A stretch of DNA of 64,000 bases from Altererythrobacter sp. B11 (GTDB lineage: Bacteria > Pseudomonadota > Alphaproteobacteria > Sphingomonadales > Sphingomonadaceae): the NCBI RefSeq assembly GCF_003569745.1, contig NZ_AP018498.1, positions 558,001-622,000 on the forward strand, read 5' to 3'. The position numbers and the translations under genes are program-made. This document shows, in pieces, positions 1-10,738 of this stretch. The notes below the pieces were generated by a model that saw nothing but the letters and a program-made list of their open reading frames with translations, was not told the DNA's origin and ran no database searches. Every line of letters begins with the position of its first letter. Position 1 is the first letter of the stretch.

Positions 1-1491
1 GAACAGGGCTGGGACAATGAAGGCGGCGCGATCGGGCCGGAGGCCACGCTGCGCAGCCTGGCGATGGAAGCGATCGAGCAGACGCGCTTCGTTCCGGAGA
101 AGGGGCGGAACCGGATCGGCAGCATGGTGGAAGGCCGGCCCGATTGGGTGTTGAGCCGCCAGCGCGCCTGGGGCGTGCCGATCACCCTGTTCGTGAACCG
201 GAAAACCGGGGAATATCTGGTAGATAAGGCCCTCAACGCGCGCATCGTGGAGAGCGTGCGTGCACAGGGCGTGGATGCGTGGAGCGACGAGGCTGCAACG
301 CTTCTGCAAGAGTATGGGCATGACCCGGACGCGTATGAGCGGGTGACCGACATTCTCGACGTGTGGTTCGACAGCGGATCGACCCATGCCTTCGTGCTCG
401 AAAGCGGGCGCTGGCCGGCGCTGCAATGGCCGGCCGACCTCTACCTGGAAGGCAGCGACCAGCATCGCGGCTGGTTCCAGTCCAGCCTGCTGGAAAGCTG
501 CGGCACGCGCGGGCGGGCGCCCTACAAGGCGGTGCTGACCCATGGCTTCACCATGGATGCCCGGGGCGAGAAAATGTCCAAGAGCAAGGGCAACACGGTG
601 AACCCGCTGGAGGTGATGCGCGATTACGGCGCCGACATCATCCGCCTGTGGGCGCTGAGCGTCGATTATACCGAGGACCACCGCATCGGGCCGGAAATCC
701 TGAAGGGCGTGGCCGACCAGTATCGCAAGCTGCGCAACAGCTTCCGCTATATGCTCGGCGCGCTGGACGGCTTTACCGACAGCGAGCGAGTGGCCCCGGC
801 CGACATGCCGGAGCTGGAACGCTACATGCTGGCGTTGCTGGGCGGGCTGGATGCCGAACTGCGCCGCGCGGTCGATGATTTCGACTTCAACGCCTACACC
901 CGCCGGCTGGTGGACTTCTGCAACGAGGATCTGTCCGCCTTCTTCTTCGATATCCGCAAGGATCGGCTCTATTGCGACGCTCCGGGCGATCCCGCGCGGC
1001 GCGCCTATCGCACGGTGCTGGACACGCTGTTCCACGCGCTGGTGCGCTATGCCGCGCCGGCGCTGGTGTTCACGGCGGAAGAGGTGTGGGGCACACGCTA
1101 TCCCGATGGCGGCAGCGTGCATCTGCTGGAATGGCCCGAAGTGCCGGCCGCCGAGGCCGACCTCGCCCGCTGGGATCGCCTGCGCGCGCTGCGCGAAGAG
1201 GTGATGGAAGCGATCGAGCCGCTGCGGCGCGAGAAGCTGGTCCGCTCCGGGCTGGAGGCGGAGATCACCGTGCCGGCCGAGGCCGTGCCCGAGGGCGTGA
1301 CCGACGAGGAGCTGGCCGGGCTGTTCATTTCCGGCACCGTCTCCCGCGAGGAAGGCACCGCGATCCGCGTTTCGCGCAGCGACGACAACAAATGCGGCCG
1401 CTGCTGGCGGCTGCTGCCCGAAGTGACCGAGGACGGCGCCCTGTGCCATCGCTGCACCGCCGTGGTCGCCGAACTGGACAGCGCGGCATGA
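1..1491 (+). CDS. ileS: Isoleucyl-tRNA synthetase, C-terminal part (5' end outside window)
   Basis: The reading frame is open from the first base of the window, so the N-terminal part with the HIGH motif lies upstream. The enzyme charges tRNA-Ile with isoleucine in the cytoplasm. The KMSKS ATP-binding motif is encoded at 571-585, followed by the catalytic-core end and the anticodon-binding helical domain. The C-terminus carries a zinc-ribbon with two C-x2-C pairs (CGRC and CHRC), as in bacterial-type IleRS. The stop codon overlaps the lspA start as ATGA, so the two are probably translationally coupled; ileS-lspA is a common bacterial pairing. Confidence 0.97.
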   Translation, partial: EQGWDNEGGAIGPEATLRSLAMEAIEQTRFVPEKGRNRIGSMVEGRPDWVLSRQRAWGVPITLFVNRKTGEYLVDKALNARIVESVRAQGVDAWSDEAATLLQEYGHDPDAYERVTDILDVWFDSGSTHAFVLESGRWPALQWPADLYLEGSDQHRGWFQSSLLESCGTRGRAPYKAVLTHGFTMDARGEKMSKSKGNTVNPLEVMRDYGADIIRLWALSVDYTEDHRIGPEILKGVADQYRKLRNSFRYMLGALDGFTDSERVAPADMPELERYMLALLGGLDAELRRAVDDFDFNAYTRRLVDFCNEDLSAFFFDIRKDRLYCDAPGDPARRAYRTVLDTLFHALVRYAAPALVFTAEEVWGTRYPDGGSVHLLEWPEVPAAEADLARWDRLRALREEVMEAIEPLRREKLVRSGLEAEITVPAEAVPEGVTDEELAGLFISGTVSREEGTAIRVSRSDDNKCGRCWRLLPEVTEDGALCHRCTAVVAELDSAA

Positions 1492-2015
1492 GCCCCGCCT
1501 GGCGCAACCGCCTGATCGGCCTGCTGCTGGCCGCCGTGGTGACGGCGGTGGACAAATGGGTGAAGCTGCAGGTGCTCGGCCCCTGGCAGGTGCGCGAACG
1601 CGGCTCGATCGAGCTGCTGCCCTACTTCAACCTCACCTTCACGCGCAATTTCGGCGTCTCGCTCGGCATGTTCGAGGCGACATCCATGGAAATGCGCTGG
1701 ATGCTGGTGGCGGTGACCGGGCTGATCGCGCTGGTGGTGTTCGTCTGGCTGCTGCGCGAGCGGCGGGCATGGGACATCATGCCCCTCGCGCTCGTGCTGG
1801 GCGGCGCCATCGGCAATATCCACGACCGCTACCGCTATGGCTTCGTGGTCGATTACGCCGATTTCCACATCGGCAGCTTCCGCCCCTTCCTGGTGTTCAA
1901 CGTGGCCGATGCCGCGATCACCGTGGGCGTCGTTATTATCCTTGCCCGCGCCTTGTTCATCCGCGAGAAACCGGAAGGCGAACAACAGGCGGACAGATCC
2001 GCGGAGATTACCTGA
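1488..2015 (+). CDS. lspA: Lipoprotein signal peptidase (signal peptidase II)
   Basis: This is an inner-membrane aspartic protease that cleaves the signal peptide of diacylglyceryl-modified prolipoproteins. The 175-residue product has four hydrophobic segments and the conserved regions FNLTFTRNFGVSLG, GNIHDR, VVDYADF and FNVADAAI. The catalytic aspartates are the ones in VVDY and NVAD. The start is the ATG inside the ileS stop (ATGA overlap). Its own stop codon overlaps the start of the next gene, a lipoprotein that is a likely substrate. Confidence 0.96.
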   Translation: MSPAWRNRLIGLLLAAVVTAVDKWVKLQVLGPWQVRERGSIELLPYFNLTFTRNFGVSLGMFEATSMEMRWMLVAVTGLIALVVFVWLLRERRAWDIMPLALVLGGAIGNIHDRYRYGFVVDYADFHIGSFRPFLVFNVADAAITVGVVIILARALFIREKPEGEQQADRSAEIT

Positions 2016-2428
2016 TGCGCAAAGCGACCACGATCCTTCTTCTCGCCGGTTCCTCGGCCCTGCTCGGCGCCTGCGGGTCCGGCGGCATCATGAGCCGCGA
2101 GCGGCCGGACGAGTTCGCCGTGCAGCGCCAGGCTCCGCTGGTGGTGCCGCCCGATTTCCGGCTGGAGCCGCCCGCCCCCGGCGCGCCGCGCCCCACCGAA
2201 GGCACCGCTGCGGAACAGGCGCTGGATGCGCTGTTCGGCGATCAGGCGCCCAAGTTCAGCCAGGCCGAAGCCGCCGCCCTGCAGCGCGCGGGCGAGGCGG
2301 ACAGCGGCATCCGCTCCTCCGTGGGCGATGCCGGCACCTTCACCGTGGACAAGGGCAGCACCACCCAGGCCATCGTGGCCGCGCCCGAGGGTGACGGGCA
2401 GGACGCGCGCGCCGTCATCCCCGGCTGA
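2015..2428 (+). CDS. DUF3035-like lipoprotein
   Basis: A 137-residue small lipoprotein. The N-terminus is a short charged region, a hydrophobic core and the lipobox LLGAC, so it should be exported and lipidated on the cysteine near residue 21. The mature part is rich in proline and alanine (PDFRLEPPAPGAPRP) and looks largely unstructured, ending in a Gly/Ala-rich tail. This composition and its place directly after lspA match the DUF3035 family of alphaproteobacteria, whose function is unknown. Its start overlaps the lspA stop. Confidence 0.85.
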   Translation: MRKATTILLLAGSSALLGACGSGGIMSRERPDEFAVQRQAPLVVPPDFRLEPPAPGAPRPTEGTAAEQALDALFGDQAPKFSQAEAAALQRAGEADSGIRSSVGDAGTFTVDKGSTTQAIVAAPEGDGQDARAVIPG

Positions 2429-2479
2429 CCGGGTCCGCGAGCGGGCAGGCCGGGCGGCAGGTGCCGCCGGGCCGCTCTC

Positions 2480-2908
2480 TCAAATCCCGGCGGAGATCCC
2501 CGCCATGGCCGCAGCCTGCGCCGCGAACACGCGGCCCGGCTGCATCACGAAGCCGGGATCGAATTCCGCATAATTGCAGGTGATTTCTTCCCCCGCGGCG
2601 ATATCGCGGATGGCCCAGCCGGTGCGCGGATCGGTGAAATCCGTGTTGGGCAGATCGGCATGGTTCATGAACCGGCCATTGTCGAATTCCACCACGGTAA
2701 GGCCCGGCCGCGTCATATGCGGATAGCCATAGCGTTCCACGAAATCGCGCTGCAGCGGGCCCATGGTTTCCAGATCGGCCGGCGTCAGCAGCAGATCGTA
2801 GCGTTCATCGAGTGACCAGATGGCGGCGCCCCGTTCGATCGGGGAAACCGCGAAGATGCCGATGCCCTCGATCGCACTGGGGCCGACATAGGTAGGAACG
2901 ATCATCAT
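2480..2908 (-). CDS. SET domain-containing protein
   Basis: A small protein of about 142 residues that is essentially only a SET fold, the lysine methyltransferase domain best known from eukaryotic histone modifiers. The N-terminal part reads IEGIGIFAVSPIERGAAIW, the usual opening strand-turn. The signature NHADLPNT corresponds to the canonical NH(S/C)xxPN, and GEEITCNYAEFD corresponds to GEELxxxY. It should bind S-adenosylmethionine, but no substrate can be inferred. I chose the first of two adjacent ATG codons (2908 and 2905); a longer frame back to 2947 has a low-quality N-terminus. It converges on the lspA operon. Confidence 0.85.
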   Translation of the reverse strand: MMIVPTYVGPSAIEGIGIFAVSPIERGAAIWSLDERYDLLLTPADLETMGPLQRDFVERYGYPHMTRPGLTVVEFDNGRFMNHADLPNTDFTDPRTGWAIRDIAAGEEITCNYAEFDPGFVMQPGRVFAAQAAAMAGISAGI

Positions 2909-3054
2909 CGCTCGTCTGTCCGGGCGCGCGAGAAGGCGGGCGCCCACGCATCGCCGGAATGTCCGGCGACGGCACGAGAAATGCGGCGCTTCGGGTTTGC
3001 CCGCAATATGGAAAATGCGCCGCCAGCAGCAGCCCGCCGCATTTTCGCGTCAGC

Positions 3055-4350
3055 TCATTTTATCTGCGTTGCCAACAGCTTGTCTATCTTGCGGCCATCC
3101 ATGTCGACCACTTCGACACGCCATCCCTGATCGTCGAAATATTCGCCTTCATGCGGCAGGTGCTTGAGCATGAAGAGCACATATCCGGCGGCAGTGGCGA
3201 ACTCGCGATCCTCCGGCAGATCGAGCCCCAGCCGTTCGGACAGCATGTCCGCCGGCATGGCGCCGGAGAGCAGCAGCGAGCCGTCCTCCCGCTCCACGAC
3301 CTGGGGGTCTTCCCCTTCGTCCTGATGGCTGGCGAAGCTGCCGGCGATGGCACTGAGCAGATCGGCCGGGGTCACGATGCCTTCGAAATGGCCATATTCG
3401 TCATGCACCAGCACCATGGGCATGCCCGATTGCTGCAGCGTGCGCAGCGCATCCATGGCGTCCAGCTGATCGGGCACCACTTCCGCCTTGCGCACCAGCG
3501 TGGCGAGGTCCGCACGCCCATCGGCCAGCAGCTGGGCCAGCACTTCGCGCAGCTTGACCACGCCGATCACCTTGTCCGGCGATCCATCGGCCACGGGCAG
3601 CAGCGAATGCGGCGTTTCGCGCGCCACCTTGCGGATTTCCTCCGCATCGGCGCCCAGATCGAACCAGTCCACTTCGGTGCGCGGCGTCATCAATTCGCGC
3701 ACCGGCCGTTCGGCCAGCCGCATCACGCCCGAGAGGATGACCCCTTCCTGCTCCTCGATCACGCCGGAGCGCATGGCATCGGTGAACACCAGCTGCAGCT
3801 CTTCCGCGGTCAGCCGCGATTCGCCGCGCGCACCGATGCCCAGCAGGCGCATGAGCAGGGCGGATGAGGAATCGAGCAACCACACGAAGGGCGCGGCGAT
3901 GCGCGCGACCCACACCATCGGCAGCGCCATGGTGATGGCGATCGGCACGGCGGCGCGCAGGGCCAGCTGCTTGGGCACCAGTTCGCCCACCACCAGGCTG
4001 AGATAGGTGGTGATGGCGATCACCAGCACGAAGCCGGCTTCCTGCGCCACATCGCCCCCCACGCCCAGCACTGCCAGCCGTTCGCCCACCGGGCCGCCCA
4101 GCGTGGCGCCGGAATAGGCGCCCGAAATAATGCCCACCAGCGTGATGCCGATCTGCACGGTGGAAAGGAACTTGCCGGGATCGGCCGCCAGATCCAGCGC
4201 CGCGCGGGCACCGGCGCTGCCCTTGTCCGCCGCCACGCGCAATTGCCCGTGCCGCGCGGAGACGATTGCCAGCTCCGACATCGAAAAGACGCCGTTGAGC
4301 AATATCAGGCCGGCAAGGATGGCCAGATCGAACCAGGGAAAGGGTGACAT
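3055..4350 (-). CDS. CNNM/CorC-type transporter (DUF21, CBS pair, CorC_HlyC domain)
   Basis: A 431-residue membrane protein of the family annotated as hemolysin, TlyC or CNNM-like magnesium exporter. The N-terminal third is the DUF21 transmembrane domain with several hydrophobic stretches and the motif VVGELVPKQLAL. Residues around 205-330 form a CBS pair (RPVRELMTPRTEVDW and GMPMVLVHDEYGHFEGIVTPADLL). The C-terminal domain (residues about 345-425) is the transporter-associated CorC_HlyC module. Older hemolysin labels are unlikely; divalent-cation transport or tolerance is the better inference. It stands alone, divergent from the OmpA-like gene. Confidence 0.9.
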   Translation of the reverse strand: MSPFPWFDLAILAGLILLNGVFSMSELAIVSARHGQLRVAADKGSAGARAALDLAADPGKFLSTVQIGITLVGIISGAYSGATLGGPVGERLAVLGVGGDVAQEAGFVLVIAITTYLSLVVGELVPKQLALRAAVPIAITMALPMVWVARIAAPFVWLLDSSSALLMRLLGIGARGESRLTAEELQLVFTDAMRSGVIEEQEGVILSGVMRLAERPVRELMTPRTEVDWFDLGADAEEIRKVARETPHSLLPVADGSPDKVIGVVKLREVLAQLLADGRADLATLVRKAEVVPDQLDAMDALRTLQQSGMPMVLVHDEYGHFEGIVTPADLLSAIAGSFASHQDEGEDPQVVEREDGSLLLSGAMPADMLSERLGLDLPEDREFATAAGYVLFMLKHLPHEGEYFDDQGWRVEVVDMDGRKIDKLLATQIK

Positions 4351-4533
4351 GGGGGGAGCAGCGCTAGCAGATCGTGCCGCGAAGGCGAAGCGCCATCGGC
4401 GGGCCTGCCGGATGATCGCCGTTTCGCAGCTGCAGCCGCTTCAGGAACATGCGGGCGGCCTGAACGTTCAAAAGGGCACATTCAGGTGGCGTTCTCCATT
4501 CGCCGGCCAGTGCTGCGCGTGGAGTAAACAAGC

Positions 4534-5229
4534 ATGAGGATGCAACGCATGAAGAAATCCCGCATTTTGGTATCCAGCATGGCCGCGATCTCGCTGCTGG
4601 GCGTCTCTGCCTGCGTGACGGACCCGAACACGGGCGAACGCAAGGTTTCGCGCACCGCCATCGGCGGCGTGGGCGGCGCCGGGCTCGGCTATCTGCTGGG
4701 CGGGCTGATCGGCGGCAAGACCGCGCGCATCGTGGGTGCGGGCATCGGCGGCGCGGCCGGCGGCTATGCCGGCTATCGCATGGACCAGCAGATCAAGGAG
4801 CTGAAGGAAACCACCGCCGGCAGCGGCGTGGATGTGACCGAGACGCCCAATGGCGACGGCATCCTGCTGAACCTGCCCGACGTGACCTTCCCGGTCGATT
4901 CGACCACCATCAGCCCGAGCTTCCGCGCCACGCTGGATAATGTGGCGCAGAGCATGATCAAATATCCCAACAGCCTGATCGACGTGATGGGCCACACCGA
5001 TTCGACCGGCTCCGACAGCTATAATCTCGATCTGTCGCGCCGCCGGGCCGAGAGCGTGGCCAATTACCTCGTCTCGCGCGGCGTATCGCGCGCACGGATC
5101 GAGACGGTGGGCTATGGCGAGCAATATCCGGTGGCGAGCAACGACACGCCCGAAGGCCGCGCGCAGAACCGGCGCGTGGAAATCCGCATCACTCCGGTGA
5201 CGGAGCAGGATGTGAACAAGGCCTATTGA
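4534..5229 (+). CDS. OmpA family outer-membrane lipoprotein
   Basis: The product has a lipoprotein signal (hydrophobic core followed by LLGVSAC). Next come a Gly-rich region with two amphipathic GxxxG-type segments (glycine-zipper-like, residues about 45-85) and a C-terminal OmpA/MotB peptidoglycan-binding domain. Peptidoglycan-binding signatures are visible: VMGHTDSTGSDSYNLDLSRRRA and NRRVEIRI. It probably links the outer membrane to the cell wall. Two starts have acceptable ribosome sites: 4534 (GGAG nine bases upstream) and 4549 (GAGGA); the shorter MKKSR form gives the more typical signal peptide. A strong terminator follows the stop. Confidence 0.92.
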   Translation: MRMQRMKKSRILVSSMAAISLLGVSACVTDPNTGERKVSRTAIGGVGGAGLGYLLGGLIGGKTARIVGAGIGGAAGGYAGYRMDQQIKELKETTAGSGVDVTETPNGDGILLNLPDVTFPVDSTTISPSFRATLDNVAQSMIKYPNSLIDVMGHTDSTGSDSYNLDLSRRRAESVANYLVSRGVSRARIETVGYGEQYPVASNDTPEGRAQNRRVEIRITPVTEQDVNKAY

Positions 5230-5252
5230 TCCGGTTTACCGGTTGGAGAGGG

Positions 5253-5283
5253 AAGGGCCGGCCGCAAGGACCGGCCCTTTTTC
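5253..5283 (+). terminator. Rho-independent terminator after the OmpA-like gene
   Basis: An inverted repeat with the arms AAGGGCCGG and CCGGCCCTT (5253-5261 and 5271-5279) around a nine-base loop, followed by a run of five T. It begins 24 bases after the OmpA-like stop codon and would also separate it from the converging phosphatase gene. Confidence 0.88.
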
Positions 5284-5296
5284 CTGCGCGGGATAC

Positions 5297-6085
5297 CTAG
5301 CGCACGATCGCGGAATAGCGGCGCGCCCGGTCCGCCAGCCGCTCCACGGCCGCGCCATGGATGGCGGGGGCGCAGACCAGCATGCCGAAGGCGCGCGGAT
5401 CGCGCTTGTTGTAGCTCAGCGGCTGGCCGAAGGCGTCGCTCACTGCGGCGCCCGCCTCGCGCGCGATCAGGGCGGCGGCGGCGATGTCCCATTCATAGCC
5501 CCAGCGCAGCGTGGCGACCAGATCGGCGCGGTCATCCGCCACCATGGCCACGCGCAGGGCGATGGAATTGGGCTTTTCCACCGTCACCAGATCGCGATCC
5601 TCCTTCGGCAGCGAATCGGTGGGCACGCGGGCACCGGGCAGCTGCCTGCGGGTGCTGGCGGAGAGCGGTTTCCCGTTGAGCCGCGATCCCCGGCCCGAAA
5701 TGCCGACCCACATTTCCCCCCGCGCCGGGGCATCGAGGATGCCGATCAGTGGCTTGCCCGCGCTGATCAGCGCGACGGACACCGCCCAGCCCGGGCGCCC
5801 GCGGATGAAATCGCGCGTGCCGTCAATGGGATCGACCAGCCAGATGAGGTCGCGCTCCAGCCGGGCGGGGGCGTCCACCGTCTCTTCCGACAGCCAGCCG
5901 GCCGCGGGCAGCAGCGCGCCCAGTTCGCGCTTGAGGAAGTGATCGACCTCCAGATCGGCCTGGCTCACCGGGCTGCTGTCGCCCTTGTCCCAGCTTTCCA
6001 GCGCGTGGCCATGGCCCGGCCAGCGGCGCAGCGCCATGCGCCCCGCCTCGCGGCAGATTTCCTCGAGTCTGGCGAAGTCGATCAT
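5297..6085 (-). CDS. Inositol monophosphatase family protein, 3'(2'),5'-bisphosphate nucleotidase (CysQ-like)
   Basis: A 262-residue Mg-dependent phosphatase of the IMPase superfamily. The three metal-binding motifs are present: WLSEET (around residue 67), DPIDGTRDF (around 85) and WDIAAAALIAREAG (around 200). CysQ members hydrolyse 3'-phosphoadenosine 5'-phosphate from sulfate assimilation; inositol-phosphatase activity is the alternative. The start at ATG 6085 (MIDFARLEE) fits the family length. An upstream in-frame ATG at 6160 would add a 25-residue extension with no family counterpart. It is divergent from sucC. Confidence 0.88.
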   Translation of the reverse strand: MIDFARLEEICREAGRMALRRWPGHGHALESWDKGDSSPVSQADLEVDHFLKRELGALLPAAGWLSEETVDAPARLERDLIWLVDPIDGTRDFIRGRPGWAVSVALISAGKPLIGILDAPARGEMWVGISGRGSRLNGKPLSASTRRQLPGARVPTDSLPKEDRDLVTVEKPNSIALRVAMVADDRADLVATLRWGYEWDIAAAALIAREAGAAVSDAFGQPLSYNKRDPRAFGMLVCAPAIHGAAVERLADRARRYSAIVR

Positions 6086-6204
6086 TCCCCCGGCGATGGC
6101 GGCGATGCTAAGGGTTTGCAAGCCGTGCGCGCATTGCCTAAGCGCCCCGGCATAGCCCATCTCCCAGTGGCCCCAATCCTAGTCATCGGAAGGCAACTCC
6201 AGCG

Positions 6205-7400
<1,196 letters not shown>

Positions 7401-7404
<4 letters not shown>

Positions 7405-7922
7405 CGGCCCGCCGCCCGCCGCAGCGGGAACAGCAATTCGGACGTGCTGCCATCGTCTTCGCGCACCCGCACGGCGATGCGCAGCACATCCGGCCCCTGC
7501 CGCTCCAGCGTCAGCCCATCGAAATACCAGTTGCCCCCCTCGCGAGCGATCAGCGGGAAGCTGGCGAACTCTGCGGGCTCTTCCCATCCGGTCATGTCGG
7601 GGCCGAAATGCTTGAGCCGCATGACGAGGCTTCCCCCGTCCTCCGCCAGCTGGATGAATTCGTAGAACATCACGCCGCCCTTGCCGTCCTCCTGGACGAA
7701 GGTGCCCGCCATCGTCCCGCCGAACGGGGCAGAATAGCTTTCCTGCGCCGGCGCGCCGCCGATGCCCGGCCCCTCCCACGAGCCCGCGAGCCAGGCCAGG
7801 TCCGCGATCACGGCCGCCGGCCGCTCCGCCCCCTCCTGCGCGCTGCGGGTCAGCGCCGGCTGGTCCTGTGCCGCAGCCGGCACGGCGGTGACGAGGCAGA
7901 AGGCTGCGAGAATCGCACGCAT
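7401..7922 (-). CDS. DUF6265-like exported protein
   Basis: A 173-residue protein with a clear Sec signal peptide ([19 protein letters not shown]). The mature part contains [10 protein letters not shown] near its start, and then alternating strands ([34 protein letters not shown]) that suggest a small lipocalin-like barrel. The LAGxW opening is typical of DUF6265-type proteins of unknown function. It would be periplasmic. It converges on sucC: the two stop codons share the four bases at 7401-7404. Confidence 0.75.
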
Positions 7923-8067
7923 GGGACAACTCCGGGATGATGACGGGCGATGTTATGCCGCTTCCGACACGGCGCCAAGCATGGCCGGGCTTGACCTCGA
8001 CCTCCGACAACGCGAAGGCGCGACGTAAGATTATAACCCTGAACGAACCCTCAGGAGGGGCTCCTCG

Positions 8068-8814
8068 ATGAAGATCCTCGTCCCCGTCAAGCGGGTGATC
8101 GATTACAACGTCCGCCCGCGGGTGAAGCCCGACGGCAGCGGGGTCGATCTCGCCAATGTGAAGATGAGCATGAACCCCTTCGACGAGATCGCCGTGGAAG
8201 AGGCGATCCGGCTGAAGGAGAAGGGCGCGGCGGAGGAAATCGTGGCCGTGTCCGTCGGCCCGGCGAAGGCGCAGGAAACGCTGCGCACCGCGCTCGCCAT
8301 GGGGGCCGATCGCGCGATCCTGGTGGAGACGGACGAGGCGGTGGAGCCGCTGGCCGTGGCCAAGATCCTCAAGGCCATCGTGGATGAGGAACAGCCCGGC
8401 CTGGTGCTGCTGGGCAAGCAGGCGATCGACGACGACAGCAACCAGACCGGCCAGATGCTGGCCGCGCTGGCCGGCCTGCCGCAGGGCACCTTCGCCAGCA
8501 AGGTCGAGATCGAGGGCGACAGCGTGTCCGTCACCCGCGAGGTGGATGGCGGGCTGGAGACGGTGAAGCTCACCCTCCCCGCCGTGGTCACGGCCGACCT
8601 GCGGCTGAACGAGCCGCGCTATGCCTCGCTGCCCAACATCATGAAGGCCAAGAAGAAGCCGCTCGATGTGAAGACGCCCGCCGACTTCGGCGTGGACGTC
8701 ACGCCGCGCCTGACCACCACCCACGTGGCCGAGCCGCCGGTGCGGCAGGCGGGCGAGATTGTCGCCGACGTCGATACGCTCGTCGCCAAGCTCAAAGCCC
8801 TGGGAGTTGCCTGA
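8068..8814 (+). CDS. etfB: Electron transfer flavoprotein subunit beta
   Basis: The 248-residue product begins [15 protein letters not shown], and the AMP-binding and subunit-interface region [10 protein letters not shown] through [15 protein letters not shown] is intact. EtfAB accepts electrons from acyl-CoA and related dehydrogenases and passes them to ETF-ubiquinone oxidoreductase. A very strong ribosome site (AGGAGGGG) precedes the ATG. The stop overlaps the etfA start as TGATG, so the two subunits are translated together. Confidence 0.97.
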   Translation: MKILVPVKRVIDYNVRPRVKPDGSGVDLANVKMSMNPFDEIAVEEAIRLKEKGAAEEIVAVSVGPAKAQETLRTALAMGADRAILVETDEAVEPLAVAKILKAIVDEEQPGLVLLGKQAIDDDSNQTGQMLAALAGLPQGTFASKVEIEGDSVSVTREVDGGLETVKLTLPAVVTADLRLNEPRYASLPNIMKAKKKPLDVKTPADFGVDVTPRLTTTHVAEPPVRQAGEIVADVDTLVAKLKALGVA

Positions 8815-9740
8815 TGACTGCCCTCGTACTTGCTGAACTGACGGGCGGCGCCGTCGCGCCCGCCACGCTCGCCACCGTCACCGCCGCCGCCGCGCTCGGC
8901 GGGCCGGTCCATGTGCTCGTCGCCGGTCCGCAGGGCGCGGCCGACGAAGCGGCGAAGATCGCGGGTGTGGAGAAGGTGCTCCACGCCGCCGACGCAGCCT
9001 ATGCCGACATGCTGGCCGAGAATGTCGCGCCACTCGTGGCGGGCTTGATGGAGGGCTACGATGCCTTCCTCGCCCCTGCCACCACCACCGGCAAGAACGT
9101 AGCCCCGCGCGTCGCCGCCCTGCTCGACGTGATGCAGGTGTCGGACATCATCGCGGTCGAAGGGCCGAAGAGCTTCAAGCGCCCGATCTATGCCGGCAAC
9201 GCCATTGCAACGGTCGAATCGCGCGATGCCAAGCTGGTGATCACCGTGCGCACCACCGCTTTCGACAAGGCGGCGGAAGAGGGTGGCTCGGCCGCTGTCG
9301 AGGCGGTCAGCGGCCCCGGCGATGCGGGCCTGTCGCAGTTCGTCGGCATCGAAGCGGTCAAGAGCGAACGCCCCGAGCTGACCAGCGCCGGGATCATCGT
9401 CTCGGGCGGGCGGGCGCTGAAGGACGGCGACACCTTCCAGCAGATCATCACCCCGCTTGCCGACAAGCTCGGCGCCGCCATCGGCGCGAGCCGCGCGGCG
9501 GTCGATGCGGGCTATGTGCCGAACGATTACCAGGTCGGCCAGACGGGCAAGGTCGTCGCCCCGCAGCTCTACATCGCGGTCGGCATTTCGGGCGCGATCC
9601 AGCACCTGGCCGGGATGAAGGATTCGAAGGTGATCGTGGCGATCAACAAGGACGCCGACGCCCCGATCTTCCAGGTCGCCGACCTCGGGCTGGTGGCCGA
9701 TCTGTTCACGGCGGTGCCGGAGCTGACCGAGAAGCTGTGA
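8814..9740 (+). CDS. etfA: Electron transfer flavoprotein subunit alpha
   Basis: The 308-residue FAD-binding subunit pairs with EtfB. The C-terminal FAD domain is visible as [38 protein letters not shown] and the closing [18 protein letters not shown]. The protein ends in ELTEKL. The last 17 coding bases plus three more are the left copy of a 20-bp direct repeat (9724-9743) that recurs at 10739-10758, so the gene after it sits in a duplication of the etfA end. The etfA frame itself is intact. Confidence 0.97.
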   Translation: MTALVLAELTGGAVAPATLATVTAAAALGGPVHVLVAGPQGAADEAAKIAGVEKVLHAADAAYADMLAENVAPLVAGLMEGYDAFLAPATTTGKNVAPRVAALLDVMQVSDIIAVEGPKSFKRPIYAGNAIATVESRDAKLVITVRTTAFDKAAEEGGSAAVEAVSGPGDAGLSQFVGIEAVKSERPELTSAGIIVSGGRALKDGDTFQQIITPLADKLGAAIGASRAAVDAGYVPNDYQVGQTGKVVAPQLYIAVGISGAIQHLAGMKDSKVIVAINKDADAPIFQVADLGLVADLFTAVPELTEKL

Positions 9741-9743
9741 GCG
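9724..9743 (+). repeat. Direct repeat, left copy, overlapping the etfA stop
   Basis: The sequence tgaccgagaagctgtgagcg occurs here and again, without mismatch, at 10739-10758. The flanking bases differ on both sides, so the identity is exactly 20 bp. This copy covers the last codons and stop of etfA. Confidence 0.95.
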
Positions 9744-9797
9744 TTGCTTCTCCGACCTGGCAGGCATAGATCTATCGGCAGGTAGGGGGGCTCGCTC

Positions 9798-10694
9798 ATG
9801 GGGTGGTTTCGAACTGGTCTTCTCTGTGCCGCTACCGCCGCGACGCTGGCCATTCCGGCGCAGGCGGAAGAGGTCCGGCTGACCCCAACTGCCAACACGA
9901 GTTGGATTGTCGACTATGCGAGGGGGAAGTGCCGTCTCGCGCGGTATTTTGGCGAAGAGGACGATCGCTATCTGCTGATGTTCGATCAGTTCCAGCCCGG
10001 AACCTACGCCACCCTCACTGTGGCCGGTCGTGAGATGTGGCGCTATGTCGGGCGAGACAATGTCGAACTGACTCTAAGCCCTCTATTCAGCGCCCGGGAG
10101 GTTCGCGCAGAGGCCGTGAGCTTCGGTGACTTTCGCAGCGCCGTCCACGTCCGGCTTGAAGTGGCCCCCGAACAGGAAGCGAAAGGCGAATCCGCCGGCT
10201 ACGAGGTGGAGGGCCTGCCCCACATCGACACAAGCCGATTGCAGGGCAACGCCGAACTGTCGTTCAGCAAGCGCAACAGGGCGATCACCTTCGCGCTGCC
10301 CGAACTGGCGGCGGCATTCAATGCGCTCAACACCTGTTCGCGCGATCTGGTGTCTTCCTGGGGACTCGACCTGAAAAGCCAGGACAGGATGCGCCGGCAG
10401 GCCGAGCCAATCAACCTTCGAGAAATCGCCGAGCGGATCCAGCAGCAATACCCGTTGCAAGCGCTACACGCCCGCGAGCAGGCCTCGCTGGCGTTGCGGA
10501 TCATCGTCGATGCCGACGGGTCGATCGAGGAGTGTAGCGTCAACGAGATCACCTCGACACGCTACCTCCATTCCCCCGCCTGCGACGTATTTGGCGATCG
10601 CGCGATGTTCGTTCCTGCCCAGGATGAGCATGGCGAGCCTATCAAGTCCTATTACGCTACGGCTATCGTCTACCGTATCGACGCCCGCCGTTGA
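9798..10694 (+). CDS. Exported protein of unknown function with TonB-C-like end
   Basis: A 298-residue protein with a Sec signal peptide ([23 protein letters not shown]). After it comes a middle region with [18 protein letters not shown] that I do not recognise as a named family. The last 70 residues ([19 protein letters not shown] through [11 protein letters not shown]) resemble the C-terminal domain of TonB-type energy transducers, with the two Cys residues found in exported variants. There is no N-terminal anchor of the TonB type. The gene lies between two perfect 20-bp direct repeats and is visibly less GC-rich than its neighbours, which suggests recent acquisition. A GTAGGGGG ribosome site precedes the ATG. 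Confidence 0.8.
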   Translation: MGWFRTGLLCAATAATLAIPAQAEEVRLTPTANTSWIVDYARGKCRLARYFGEEDDRYLLMFDQFQPGTYATLTVAGREMWRYVGRDNVELTLSPLFSAREVRAEAVSFGDFRSAVHVRLEVAPEQEAKGESAGYEVEGLPHIDTSRLQGNAELSFSKRNRAITFALPELAAAFNALNTCSRDLVSSWGLDLKSQDRMRRQAEPINLREIAERIQQQYPLQALHAREQASLALRIIVDADGSIEECSVNEITSTRYLHSPACDVFGDRAMFVPAQDEHGEPIKSYYATAIVYRIDARR

Positions 10695-10738
10695 ACTGGC
10701 CGGCGATTCGCTGCCTTTACAGCAGCTACATCGCCGCG

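Noticed and set aside
64-1218. Repeated ATGGAAGCGATCGAGC in ileS (near 64 and near 1203)
   Set aside because: Two occurrences of the common codons for MEAIE in the same gene; no structure around them.
2449-2472. GGCGGC/GCCGCC hairpin after the DUF3035 gene
   Set aside because: No T-run and a short stem in GC-rich sequence; not convincing as a terminator.
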